A stretch of DNA of 64,000 nt from Rhynchonema sp. JSB1_4 (lineage: Eukaryota; Nematoda; Chromadorea; Monhysterida; Xyalidae), in contig JASAMV010000742.1 of assembly GCA_030248065.1 (NCBI GenBank), positions 62,001 to 126,000 of the forward strand, written 5' to 3'. The position numbers and the translations under genes were made by a program. The notes below the pieces were generated by a model. The model was given only the letters and a program-made list of their open reading frames with translations. It made no database searches and was not told the origin of the DNA. Position 1 is the stretch's first letter. Each line of letters starts with the position of its first letter. Positions 14,501 through 22,790 of this stretch are shown piece by piece.

Positions 14501-16000
14501 AACTTGTTGCTGCAGACTGCATATTCACGAAACTGTAAATTTATCAAACCGGTGTTGGAGGTGGGGGGCGGGGTTTGGGGGTAGTCCCACCCAGTGTGCT
14601 CCTGGGGGGAGGGGATCCCCCTCGGATACGTCTGTTCCCCCTCCATGGTACGCCTGCCCCCTGTTCCCCCTCCGGGTACGTCTGCTCCCCCCAATTTTTG
14701 CCTAAGATAGGCAAATTTAGGCCTAAAATATGCATTTTTAGGCATAAAATGAGTGATTTTTAGGTCAGTCGTCAAAAATCGTCAAAATACCCTTTTTATT
14801 AAGATTTTTTCCAAAAAGGGAAAAAAATGAGCAAAATCCTGGTACAGTAGGTATCCCCCCGATGTTTGGCATGGTACAGTTAGGTATCTCCCGATTTTCA
14901 CCCCGGTACAGTAGTTACCCCCCCCCCCCGATTTTGCCCCAAAAGGTGCCAATTTTTTACCAAAATGGCCAAAATTAGTGTAAAATCAGTGGTTTTTACC
15001 TCAAATTACCCAAAATTCACGCGCTACGCATACAAATACTGCGTTTTCACGCGATTCCACACAGAACAAAACATTGCAATTTTTCACCCAAAAACCAAAC
15101 CCTCCTGGCTATCGGCTCTGGTACAGCAGTAAGTATCCCCCTCTCCGAGCCCCAGTGTAGTTCCTGGCCGGGGGGGCATGAATTTTTTTTAACCAAATTT
15201 AGTAGCTTTTTAGCTACAAAATTTTTTTGAAAAGCTACTAAATTTTCAAATTTAGTAGCGTAAAAGCTACTAAATTTTTATATTTTGGGCCAAAAAAGCT
15301 AGTAAATTGGCATTTCAGCAGAAAAAAGCCACTAAATTTTTCACTTTCCTAGCTTTATGCTACTAGCCCATTTTGAAAAAAATGAACCATGCTGGGGGGA
15401 GGGGGTCCCCCCTAAGGTACACTAACCGCCGCGACCAAGGTACACTAGTACGCTAATCGCCGCGCCAGGTACACTAACCGCCTCAATTTTTGCCCAAAAT
15501 TGAATTTTTTGGGCCTAAAATGGGCATTTTTTAGGCCTAAAATGGGTGATTTTTAGGTCGATGTTGTCAAAAGTCGCCAAAATATCCTTTTTATAGAGAA
15601 TTTTTTACAAAAAGGGCCAAAAATCGGTCAAATTTTCTCCTCAAAAAGTGAATTTTTCTTGGATTTGGGTCTTCCCCCCAGGGAGGTACACTAACCGCCG
15701 CGCCGGACCGACCAGGAACTACACTGCCGAGCCCGGTACAGTAGGTATCCCCCTCCAGAGTACCTCCAACACTGTATCAAACCGATTATTATGCTTCAGT
15801 TGTGGCATTCTCGCTCAAAACGTGCATTGCTAATCAGAGCTTGTCTTGGGGAACAGGGAAAAATCATGATACCACATTCGAAATTACGAATCTAACTTAG
15901 ATTGAAATCGAAAACAGCACCGAAAGACCGTACAACGAACCTGTGCAATTCCGCGCACGCTGATCTGTTTGCGACGCTCGTGATCAGTTAACATGGCCAT
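5550..16000 (-). CDS. PYG: Glycogen phosphorylase, 23 exons, 847 aa, complete
   Basis: It releases glucose-1-phosphate from glycogen with pyridoxal phosphate as cofactor, in the cytosol. Exons: 15941-16000, 14376-14438, 14128-14244, 11142-11304, 10960-11081, 10404-10517, 10016-10148, 9782-9864, 9356-9499, 9063-9184, 8882-8999, 8648-8811, 8463-8577, 7978-8079, 7707-7787, 7484-7609, 7174-7272, 6983-7105, 6488-6615, 6045-6179, 5899-5965, 5695-5794, 5550-5614. The sum is 2544 nt in phase. The N-terminal regulatory site RKQISVRG puts the phosphorylatable serine at residue 14, as in animal enzymes. The cofactor lysine is K681 in [15 protein letters not shown]. Also seen are [32 protein letters not shown] and the C-terminal IWGVEPN. 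Length matches vertebrate enzymes (842-847). All introns are GT-AG except 11082-11141, which begins GC. Introns 1, 3 and 5 carry transposons. Confidence 0.97.
10641..10945. mobile_element. Degenerate hAT-like short element in phosphorylase intron 5
   Basis: It starts CAGTGTAGTGGCTGGCAGG and ends GCCTGCTACTACTATG, a decayed form of the GCCTGCCACTACACTG end of the family at 19339, 26586 and 28044. Flanks AGTACCGC and AATACCGT match at 6 of 8 bases, consistent with an old target duplication. The interior aligns in reverse with 19405-19830. Its right duplication stops 6 bp before the 5' splice site of the phosphorylase exon ending at 10960. Confidence 0.75.
12465..13586. mobile_element. hAT-like element with GCACCTAA subterminal words, phosphorylase intron 3
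   Basis: It is flanked by exact 8-bp duplications ATCGGGAG at 12457-12464 and 13587-13594. Ends are CATAGTTTTTT and AAAAAAACCCTG, an imperfect inverted pair. The word GCACCTAA or its complement is repeated several times within 110 bp of each end (12480-12560 and 13500-13570). A second element, 12792-13170, sits inside it. No transposase remains. Confidence 0.85.
12792..13170. mobile_element. hAT-like element with TTAGTGTACC words, nested at 12465-13586
   Basis: The inverted ends are exact: CAGTGTAGTTCCTGG and CCAGGAACTACACTG. Near both ends the word GCGGCGGTTAGTGTACC recurs. Flanks GCTAGGAT and ACTAGAAC share 5 of 8 bases, so the duplication is decayed. The same family is seen at 15153-15726, and a right-end fragment lies at about 18605-18658. 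Confidence 0.8.
14550..15774. mobile_element. hAT-like element in phosphorylase intron 1, TSD TATCAAAC
   Basis: Exact duplications TATCAAAC lie at 14542-14549 and 15775-15782. The ends are CGGTGTTGGAGGT and its near-complement ACCTCCAACACTG. The repeated inner word is GGTACAGTAGGTATCCCCC (14843, 14876, 15118 and 15734). The left part also holds CAGTGTGCTCCTGG at 14591, perhaps the start of another, truncated element with TACGTCTG words. Confidence 0.85.
15153..15726. mobile_element. hAT-like element nested in 14550-15774, TSD CCGAGCCC
   Basis: Ends are CAGTGTAGTTCCTGG and CCAGGAACTACACTG. Exact duplications CCGAGCCC lie at 15145-15152 and 15727-15734. Words matching GTACACTAACCGC repeat near the right end. 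The left third holds several AAGCTACTAAATTT repeats (15200-15360) not seen in the sister copy at 12792. Confidence 0.88.
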
Positions 16001-16256
16001 TTTGGATGTTGAATGAAGGAAATGTGAACACCAATTTCCACTAAACTGATTGCAACAATTGTGACTTTCTCACCAACACCGGAGGAGTGATCGGTCTGAA
16101 AATCAACACGTGATGTTTTGTTTGACCCAGTAGTGTACCGTATTGCCGGAAATAGAAACCCACCCAAATGGCTCGAAATCAAAATAGAACCCCCTAATAA
16201 TAAAACCCCACCCGCCCCCAGCCCCAACCTTCACCGTGCCACAGATTAGTGGTATG

Positions 16257-16843
16257 CAGTGCTGTGGCTACTTCTGAGGGGGAGATACTGTACCTTGCGG
16301 CCAAAAAGAGGGGGAGATAATGGGGTACTGTACCCAGAATTTGGCACTTCGCGAAAAATTTGTTGTGGTCTTATTGCCAGCCACTGGGGTTAGCCCTGAC
16401 GAGCCCTAACCCCAGTGGCTGGCAATAAGACCACAACAAATTTTTCGCAAAACGTCAACATACGCCAACAAACATTTTCCGAGAAAAACCCAGAATTTGG
16501 GGAGAATCCGATTTAGAGGGGGGTGGGGGGGGAGAGAAATTTTTGGGAGAAAGACTGTACCATACTACTTTCGTGAGAATTCAATTTTTATGGTTAAAAT
16601 GTGCATAAATCGCGCGGAGCGCGCAAATTTTTGCATTTTTCGTCGATTTTGACCCGATTTTTGGTCATTTTGTACCAAAAAGCGTACTTTTGGGGTGAAA
16701 TTTTGGAAAAATTGGGGGAGACAGAGAGGGGGAGATACTGTACCTCAGCGCGGAGGTCTACATACCGTACCGGCGAGGCCGAGGGGGAGATACTGTACCT
16801 TTTGGGGGTCCCCACCCACCCTCCCCCAGCCACAACAGCACTG
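16257..16843. mobile_element. hAT-like element with GAGATACTGTACC words, TSD GTGGTATG
   Basis: Exact duplications GTGGTATG lie at 16249-16256 and 16844-16851. The left end is CAGTGCTGTGGCT and the right end AGCCACAACAGCACTG. The word GGGGGAGATACTGTACC recurs near both ends. The centre carries the GC hairpin GCGCGGAGCGCGC at 16612-16624. It also contains the long hairpin listed separately. Confidence 0.9.
16351..16448. repeat. Perfect 43-bp-arm hairpin inside a transposon
   Basis: Arms 16351-16393 and 16406-16448 are exact reverse complements around a 12-nt loop. The arm begins GCGAAAAATTTGTTGTGG and includes GCCAGCCACTGG, which resembles a hAT-family end. Perfect arms inside a decayed element point to a recent origin or to selection. 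Confidence 0.9.
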
Positions 16844-16858
16844 GTGGTATGGTAACAT

Positions 16859-17238
16859 CAGTGATGTGGTTGGGGGGTATGGGGGGTATTACCCCCCCAA
16901 CTGCTAGGTAGCTTTCTTGCTCCGAAACCCATACCCCCAAACTGGCTAGCTAGCTTTGTTGCTCCAGTCATCAAGTAAGAAAAGTGTTGATTTTAGTGCC
17001 AAAATGACCATTTTATGGGCCAAAATGGTCAAATTCGTTCAAATTTTCTCACACGTGCACAAAAATACGCATTTTAAGGCTTATTTTAGCATAATTTAGA
17101 CCAAATTTTATACCGTTGTTTTTGACTTCTGGACCAAGACCAATACCCCAAATCGGGGTAACCGGCTAGCTAGCTAGCTTTCTTGTGCCGGACCCCTCCA
17201 GCTAGCTAGCTTTCTTGCTCGGATCAACTACATCACTG
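16859..17238. mobile_element. hAT-like element with GCTAGCTAGCTTTCTTGC words, TSD GGTAACAT
   Basis: Ends CAGTGATGTGGTTGG and CAACTACATCACTG are imperfect inverted repeats. Exact duplications GGTAACAT lie at 16851-16858 and 17239-17246. The word GCTAGCTAGCTTTCTTGC appears twice near each end. The element lies one base from the right duplication of its neighbour 16257-16843. Confidence 0.9.
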
Positions 17239-17336
17239 GGTAACATGGTAAGCAGGTAAGGCTGCGTTGTTGTGTCAAACGTTGTGTAAGCTTGCGTACA
17301 CAACAGAAAGGCTTTACGTAATCACATACTCAACCA

Positions 17337-18005
17337 CAAACGTTGTACATAACGTGTCTTATTCTTATACAAGAACTTGACTTTACGACCCCCAAACGGG
17401 GAATTCCAAGTTGGGGGGGGCGTATTTTTGGGGGGCTCTATTTTTTCACTGACCCCTTTTGAGGGGCTGGGGCTGGGGGCTCTATCAGAGGTGGGAATCG
17501 ACGAGGTCCGGGAATCGGCCCGGCCCGGCCCGACAGTTTGGGCCGAGAAGTCCGGCCCGACTTGGAAAAAAGTCGGCCCGGCCGGCCCGAATTTTTCTGA
17601 TGATATTTTGAAGCATTTTTTGGTGCAAAAATTACTGTTTTTTGGTTTAGAAATGCCTGATAATCATGGAAGTCGGTCGGTACTAATTTGTAGAATCGCG
17701 AGAAATTTTGGCAAATTTTGCCTAAAAAATCACGAGTTATTATGATGATGATGTCGGGCCTTTTCGGGCCGGCCACCCCGGTGGGGCCCGACCGTTCGGG
17801 CCCAGTGTAGTACTTGGTCATTTGGTACCTAATCGGGGTACTTGGTAAACGTTGTACACAAGGTGTCTTATACAAGAACTTGACTTTACGACCCCACAAG
17901 TGAGGAATTCCAAGTTGGGGGCTGTATTTTGGGGGGCTCTATTTTTTCACTGACCCCTTTTAGGGGGCTGTATTTTTGGGGGGCTCTATTTTAGGGAATA
18001 CGGTA
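17337..18005. repeat. Imperfect duplication with an inserted GGGCCGGGCC element fragment
   Basis: 17337-17485 and 17846-18005 share a run that includes AAGAACTTGACTTTACGACC, GGAATTCCAAGTTGGGGG and CTCTATTTTTTCACTGACCC. Between them lies a segment that starts CAGAGGTGGGAATCG at 17486 and is full of GGCCCGGCCC words. A short CAGTGTAGTACTTGG fragment follows at 17804. The inserted segment resembles the 20186-21084 element, but its right end and duplication are missing. Confidence 0.65.
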
Positions 18006-18015
18006 CGGTAGAGCC

Positions 18016-18401
18016 CAGTGCTGTGGCTACTTTTGCGGGGCGGGTAGGGTACATAGGTGGAAAAAAGGGGGGCGGGTCGGGGGGTAGTGTACCTGGGATT
18101 TTGGGGGGGGAATCCGGTTTGGGGGGGGGAGGGGGGAAGATTTTTCGGGGCGGGTAGGGTACAACACAAGTTTTTTCGGGTGCCTTGCGCGAGATTTTTT
18201 GCACTTTTCAGGGTTTTCGGTCGAAGTTTGGGCATTTTTGGCCGAAAAATAGGCATTTTGGGGGTAAAATTCGGGGCGGGTAGGGTACCAGGGCGGGGCG
18301 GGTAGGGGGGTAGGGTACAAGAGCGGGGCGGGTAGGGGGGTAGCGTACCAGGCCGGGGCGGGTAGGGTACCATTGGGGGGACCCCCCCAGCCACAGCACT
18401 G
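18016..18401. mobile_element. hAT-like element with GGTAGGGTACC words, TSD GTAGAGCC
   Basis: Exact duplications GTAGAGCC lie at 18008-18015 and 18402-18409. Ends are CAGTGCTGTGGCT and AGCCACAGCACTG. The word GGGGCGGGTAGGGTAC is repeated about eight times, mostly within 130 bp of the ends. The right end matches that of 16257-16843, yet the repeated words differ completely. Confidence 0.9.
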
Positions 18402-19404
18402 GTAGAGCCCCACCAGGGCTCTATTCTAGGTCGCCGTCCCCCGGTGGTAAGAAAAGGTTGTGATTTTTGGTTCAAAATAGAACCAAACCAGACAAAATTT
18501 TTCACTTCAAATTGGCGAAAAATGGACGAGCGACTAATTATACGGAAATCGTATAAGACCGAGTATCGACGGGCGAATCAGATCGTATCTTCCAAAAAGT
18601 GTAAGTGTACCTTGGTCGGGGAAATTAGTGTACCTCCTCCCCCCAGGAACTACACTGCCTGAGCCTAAGCCTACCGTATTGTCGGAAATAGAACCCCCCA
18701 TTATGACCCCCCCCCCATTAATTGAACCCCCCTAAATGGCTCGAAATCAAAAATAGAACCCCCCCATTAATTGACCCCCCCCCCATTAATATAACCCCAC
18801 CCCCAACCTTCACCGTACCACAGATTAGTGGTATGGTAGGGCTGTGTTGTCGTGTCAAAGGTTGTTTTAGCTTGCGTACACAACAGAATACAGCTTTTTA
18901 AGCATAATCGACGCTGTTAAAGGTAGAAAATACCGAAAACAAGCCATTTTTATGGGCATTATTAACAATGATTTTTTTCGTCGGGGGGCCAAATGAAAAA
19001 TATAACCCCCCAATAATTGACCCCCCCCATAAATTGAACCCCCCCGAAATGACCCCAGTGAAAAAATACCGTAAAAACCTAAATAGAAGGGGGGCTCTAT
19101 TAACTCACTGACCCCATTTTGGGGGGCTCTATTACGGGGGGGGCTCTATTCCGGGGGGGCCTCTATTAATTCACTGACCCGAACCTGAAAAATTGTTCCC
19201 AGAAATACCCCCCAAAAACCCCTAAAAAGAGGTTTGAAAGGATGTTTTTTCGCTTGTAATCGCATTTATTCGTGTCTATTCGTCAATAGGAGGCGTATTA
19301 TGTGCTCTGAACGAACAACAAACGTGCATAAATGTACCCAGTGTAGTGGCTGGGGGGGGGGATGGGGGGGGGATTCCCCCCCCTAAGGAGTAGGTACCTT
19401 GCAA

Positions 19405-19830
19405 CATAGTAGTGGCTGGGGGGGGGGGTTGGGGGGGGGGTTACCCCCCCCCCCCTCTCAGTACTTACCTACCACAAAACCCGAGGGGGGGGGGGTTGGG
19501 GGGGGGGTTGAGTACTTACCTCTCACAACTCCAAATCATACCTCTCACAAGCAATTTTATACCTTTTTAAGGCAAAAATCGGTGTTTTTCGACCTTATTT
19601 TCCCAAAAATCGCGCGCTCCGCGCGCAAACCCACACATAATACCTGTTTTTAGGCGATTTTCGGCGAAAATTTTGAAAAAGTACTATTTTTACCTCAATT
19701 TTTGGCCAAAATTGTATCACAAAAACGGTGTTTTTTCGCCTTTTTGGGTGACCAAAATCATACCTCTCACGCTTCCGGTCCCAACCCCGCATCATACTTA
19801 CCTCCCACACATGGGCCTGCCACTACACTG
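19405..19830. mobile_element. hAT-like element nested at fourth level, TSD CCTTGCAA
   Basis: Exact duplications CCTTGCAA lie at 19397-19404 and 19831-19838; the target is itself a repeated word of the host element. Ends are CATAGTAGTGGCTGG and GGCCTGCCACTACACTG. Inner words are of the type CATACCTCTCAC and AGTACTTACCT. The hairpin CGCGCGCTCCGCGCGC is at 19611-19626. Confidence 0.9.
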
Positions 19831-20185
19831 CCTTGCAACCACCCCTTGGGGGGGGATGGGGGGGGGAAGGGTAGGTACCTTGCAACCACCCCGGAGGGTA
19901 CCTTGCAACCATAAATTTATGGTTTTTATAGGCAAAAATGGGTGTTTTTCGACCTCAAAACCCCAAAAATTGCGCGCTCCGCGCGCAAACCTCCATATAA
20001 TAGCTATTTTGGGCAAATTTTCGGCCAAAATGCAAAAAAGTACCATTTTTTCGGCCAATTTTGCAGAAAAAAGCATGCAAAAAACACCCTTTTTTCGGAC
20101 CCCAGGGGTACCTTGCAACCTTCTGGAGGCTGGGTAGGGGGGTACCTTGCAACCATCTGGATCCATCCCCCCCAAGGGTACCTAC

Positions 20186-21084
20186 CAGAGATCGGAAACG
20201 GGCTGGCCCGGCCCGGCCCGGCCCGGCCCGGCCCGGTACCCGGGCCGGGCCGGGCCGCGATTTTGGAGTTGGTCGACCGGGCCGGGCCGGGCCGGGCCGG
20301 AGATTTGGGGGGACCGGGCCGGGCCGGGCCGAGCAGCCCGGCCCGGTCCGGCCCGGTATGCCTAAATTTGAACGAAATTACCATTTTTTGAACCAAAATT
20401 TTCAAAATTTTTGCGCTTCGCGCAATAACATTTCCTAGTTCTTGATCCTTTCAGTCATCGTTTTGAAGAAAGAAGCAGTACCGTAGCTACCCATACCCAG
20501 GCCTTTGCTTTGCAGCAATCAACATACTGTACCACCAAAAAAGCCTGCCTGCAATCAACCTACCTACTGTACCGACCGGCCGAGCTGGGGGGAGTCGTCC
20601 GGGAACAAAATTTATGTCTACATATTGATGAGAATGTATTCTTAAGCGCTAATTATTTTTCGCCTATATGGAGTAAAAAATACCGATTTTAAACCATTTT
20701 GAGTCAAAAATTATACCTACTACTGTACAAACCGGGGCGGCGACTTACGTACTGCATCAGGATGGCGCGTCAGTCTACTGTCTACGTACCTACCTCCCCC
20801 CCCCCCCCCCCCACCTTACCTACCTACCCTTCCCCCCAGCTGTACCAGTGAAAACAAGCATTCTGCAGAAAATTTTCGAATTTTTTTCAGCTTTTTGGAC
20901 TTTTTTAGTTTTCAGCCCTTGAAAATTGGCTGACCGGGCCGGGCCGGGCCGGGCCGACCTCAAGCCAAAACGGGCCGGGCCGGGCCGACCTGCAGCCCTC
21001 CACCGGGCCGGGCCGGGCCGGGCCGGACTTTTCGCCGACCGGACCGGGCCGGGCCGACTTTACCCGGCCCGTTTCCGATCTCTG
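20186..21084. mobile_element. hAT-like element with GGGCCGGGCC arrays, nested at fourth level, TSD GTACCTAC
   Basis: Exact duplications GTACCTAC lie at 20178-20185 and 21085-21092. Ends CAGAGATCGGAAACGGGC and their complement are perfect. Each end is followed by a 130-160 bp array of GGGCCGGGCC words (20200-20355 and 20935-21070). The middle (20470-20850) differs in style, with TACCTACCTACC words and a C homopolymer, and may be a further insertion. Confidence 0.92.
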
Positions 21085-21542
21085 GTACCTACCTTGCAAC
21101 CATTTGCCTGCCACTACACTGAATGTACCTGTACACCACTATCAAGCCTTAATACACTACAGTATAGGGGATGTTACTTAGGGGGGGCTCTATTCCGGGG
21201 GGGGCCTCTATTAATTCACTGACCCCTTTTTGGGGGGGGCTGTATTACGGGGGGGCTCTATTCCGGGGGGGCTGTATTTAGGTTTTTACGGTAGACCCCC
21301 CGGGTTCTATTTCCGACAATACGGTAAGCCTAATCGCAAGCCTAAGCCCAAGCCTGAAATACAAGCCTAAATCTTAAGTATGGGACCATGCTTAAGCACA
21401 CACAAAACGGGTGGATTTTCGTAAAATTAGTCAATCTTAAAAATCGGATGCCCCGCCCCCGACTAATAGGTAATTCTCTTTCTATTCGTGAACCAAGTTG
21501 CGGAGGAATTCTTGAAAAGTTTGGCGGTGAAACGGTTGCGTA

Positions 21543-22524
21543 TCATTACGGTCCAGTGCTCATTAGGGTCCAGCGCGCATTAGGGTCCCATGCTACACTT
21601 GGGTCCAGTAGCGTTAGGGTCCATAGCATTAGGGTCCACCCGTCGTTAGGGTCCATAGCATTAGGGTCCACCCCTCAGTAGGGTCCATAGCATTAGGGTC
21701 CACCCCTCAGTAGGGTCCATAGCATTAGGGTCCACCTGACAAAGTGTAGCAGTAGGGTCCACTGACCATTAGGGTCCATAGCATTAGGGTCCACCTGACA
21801 AAAGTGTAGCAGTAGGGTCCACTGACCACTGGGGTCCACACGATTATGGTCCATGACGTTGAAAGTGCGTCCGGCGTGGGATCGCAATAATTTATGTGAT
21901 ATATACCAACCATACCAATGGATAACAAATCGATCATGCCAGCTCTAGTAAATTTCTAATTTCGTTGCCTCATGCATTCTTACAGACGCAGGAAAACTCC
22001 CGTTCGAAGTCGAAACAGGCAACAAGCTCAACACACAGTGAAAAAGCCACGCAGCTGACACACACAGCTTGTGTGGCTGAAACATTCGAAACGCACACGA
22101 GCCAGCTGCGTGGGTTGTTGACTGTGTGTTGAGATTGTTGCCTGCTTCGACTTCGAACGGGAGTTTCCTGCGTCTGTAAAAATGTATGAGGCAACGAAAT
22201 TGGAAACTTACTATATATACATATGTATTTTGTATTGTCGCACATTTTGTAAATTTCCGTCATGTATTCGCAGTGCGCGTTTCATAGTGTGTTCCATGTA
22301 ACTCGCTTCTGCCAATATAAGCTTATAGCATGCGCAAGACATTTTCAGTGCGGCCGATTTAATGCTATGGACCCTAATGGTCAGTGGACCCTACTGCTAC
22401 ACTTTTGTCAGGTGGACCCTAATGCTATGGACCCTACTGAGGGGTGGACCCTAATGCTATGGACCCTACTGAGGGGTGGACCCTAATGCTATGGACCCTA
22501 ACGACGGGTGGACCCTAATGCATT
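21543..22524. mobile_element. Element with TTAGGGTCC words at both ends
   Basis: At least 15 copies of ATTAGGGTCCA-type words occupy 21557-21850, and their complements fill 22366-22524, giving arms of about 200 bp in inverted order. Outer ends CAGTGCTCATTAGGG and CCCTAATGCATTG are similar, but no duplication was found. A fold-back lies in the middle (21958-22206). Confidence 0.7.
21958..22206. repeat. Fold-back with about 100-bp arms
   Basis: Left arm from 21958 (TTTCGTTGCCTCATGCATTC, then ACAGACGCAGGAAA) pairs with the right arm ending at 22201. The arms include CCCGTTCGAAGTCGAA and its complement and span roughly 21958-22060 and 22100-22206. A few mismatches are present. The loop is about 40 nt. 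Confidence 0.8.
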
Positions 22525-22790
22525 GAATGTTTGGTTGTGTGTGTGAAGTTTGTTTTGGAACATGATCATCTTCGTTTCGTTCTTTCGTATGCATTCATCA
22601 TATAATCCCTCCAGTATCTAAAATGTACGGAACATTATGTCGGATCTGGTCAACGATAACCTGATTGAAAACAAACTCCAGTCTCGTCCACCCTTCTTCC
22701 TGTGTTGTTTCTGAAACAATTCTCCAATTATGTTTTCGCACACAAAAAAGTTGACGTTGGTTATCATATTGCAGTTGAAATGCGGCAATA

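Larger units (their letters stand above)
16138..18000. mobile_element. Left part of a CCGTATTG-family element that hosts two later insertions
   Basis: 16138 begins CCGTATTGCCGGAAATAG and runs into an ATAGAACCCC-rich stretch, then a segment with CACCGTGCCACAGATTAG. The same order occurs at 18674 onward, so this is a sister of the 18674-21324 element. It is interrupted at 16257 and 16859 by elements with their own 8-bp duplications. The right end near 17990-18005 (AGGGAATACGG) is only roughly placed and no matching duplication was found. Confidence 0.6.
19339..21120. mobile_element. hAT-like GGTACCTTGCAACC-family element, third level, TSD AATGTACC
   Basis: Exact duplications AATGTACC lie at 19331-19338 and 21121-21128. 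The left end is CAGTGTAGTGGCTGG and the right end GCCTGCCACTACACTG. The word GGTACCTTGCAACC repeats near both ends. The GC hairpin is at 19972-19986. Without its two inserts it would be about 450 bp, like the intact copies at 26586 and 28044. Confidence 0.92.
19069..21291. mobile_element. CCGTAAAAACC-family inverted-repeat element, second level of the nest
   Basis: Ends CCGTAAAAACCTAAATA and the complementary TATTTAGGTTTTTACGG are exact. Just inside are GGGGGGCTCTATT words. The 8 bases outside each end do not match, so the insertion class is uncertain. A shorter sister is at 27176-27619. Confidence 0.7.
18674..21324. mobile_element. Outermost CCGTATTG-family element of a five-level nest, TSD TAAGCCTA
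   Basis: Exact duplications TAAGCCTA lie at 18666-18673 and 21325-21332. Ends CCGTATTGTCGGAAATAG and their complement match perfectly over 23 bp. Inside are, in order of nesting, 19069-21291, 19339-21120, then 19405-19830 and 20186-21084. The stretch 18790-18900 keeps the uninterrupted form of the site that carries two insertions at 16249-17246. Confidence 0.9.

Noticed and set aside
19942..20438. Long open frames rich in Pro, Gly, Ala and Arg
   Set aside because: They are translations of the GGGCCGGGCC array; frames on both strands stay open because the repeat lacks stops.
21557..22524. TTAGGG-containing repeats that might be interstitial telomere sequence
   Set aside because: The words are ATTAGGGTCCAYNN with irregular spacing, not a 6-bp tandem, and occur as inverted arms of one element.
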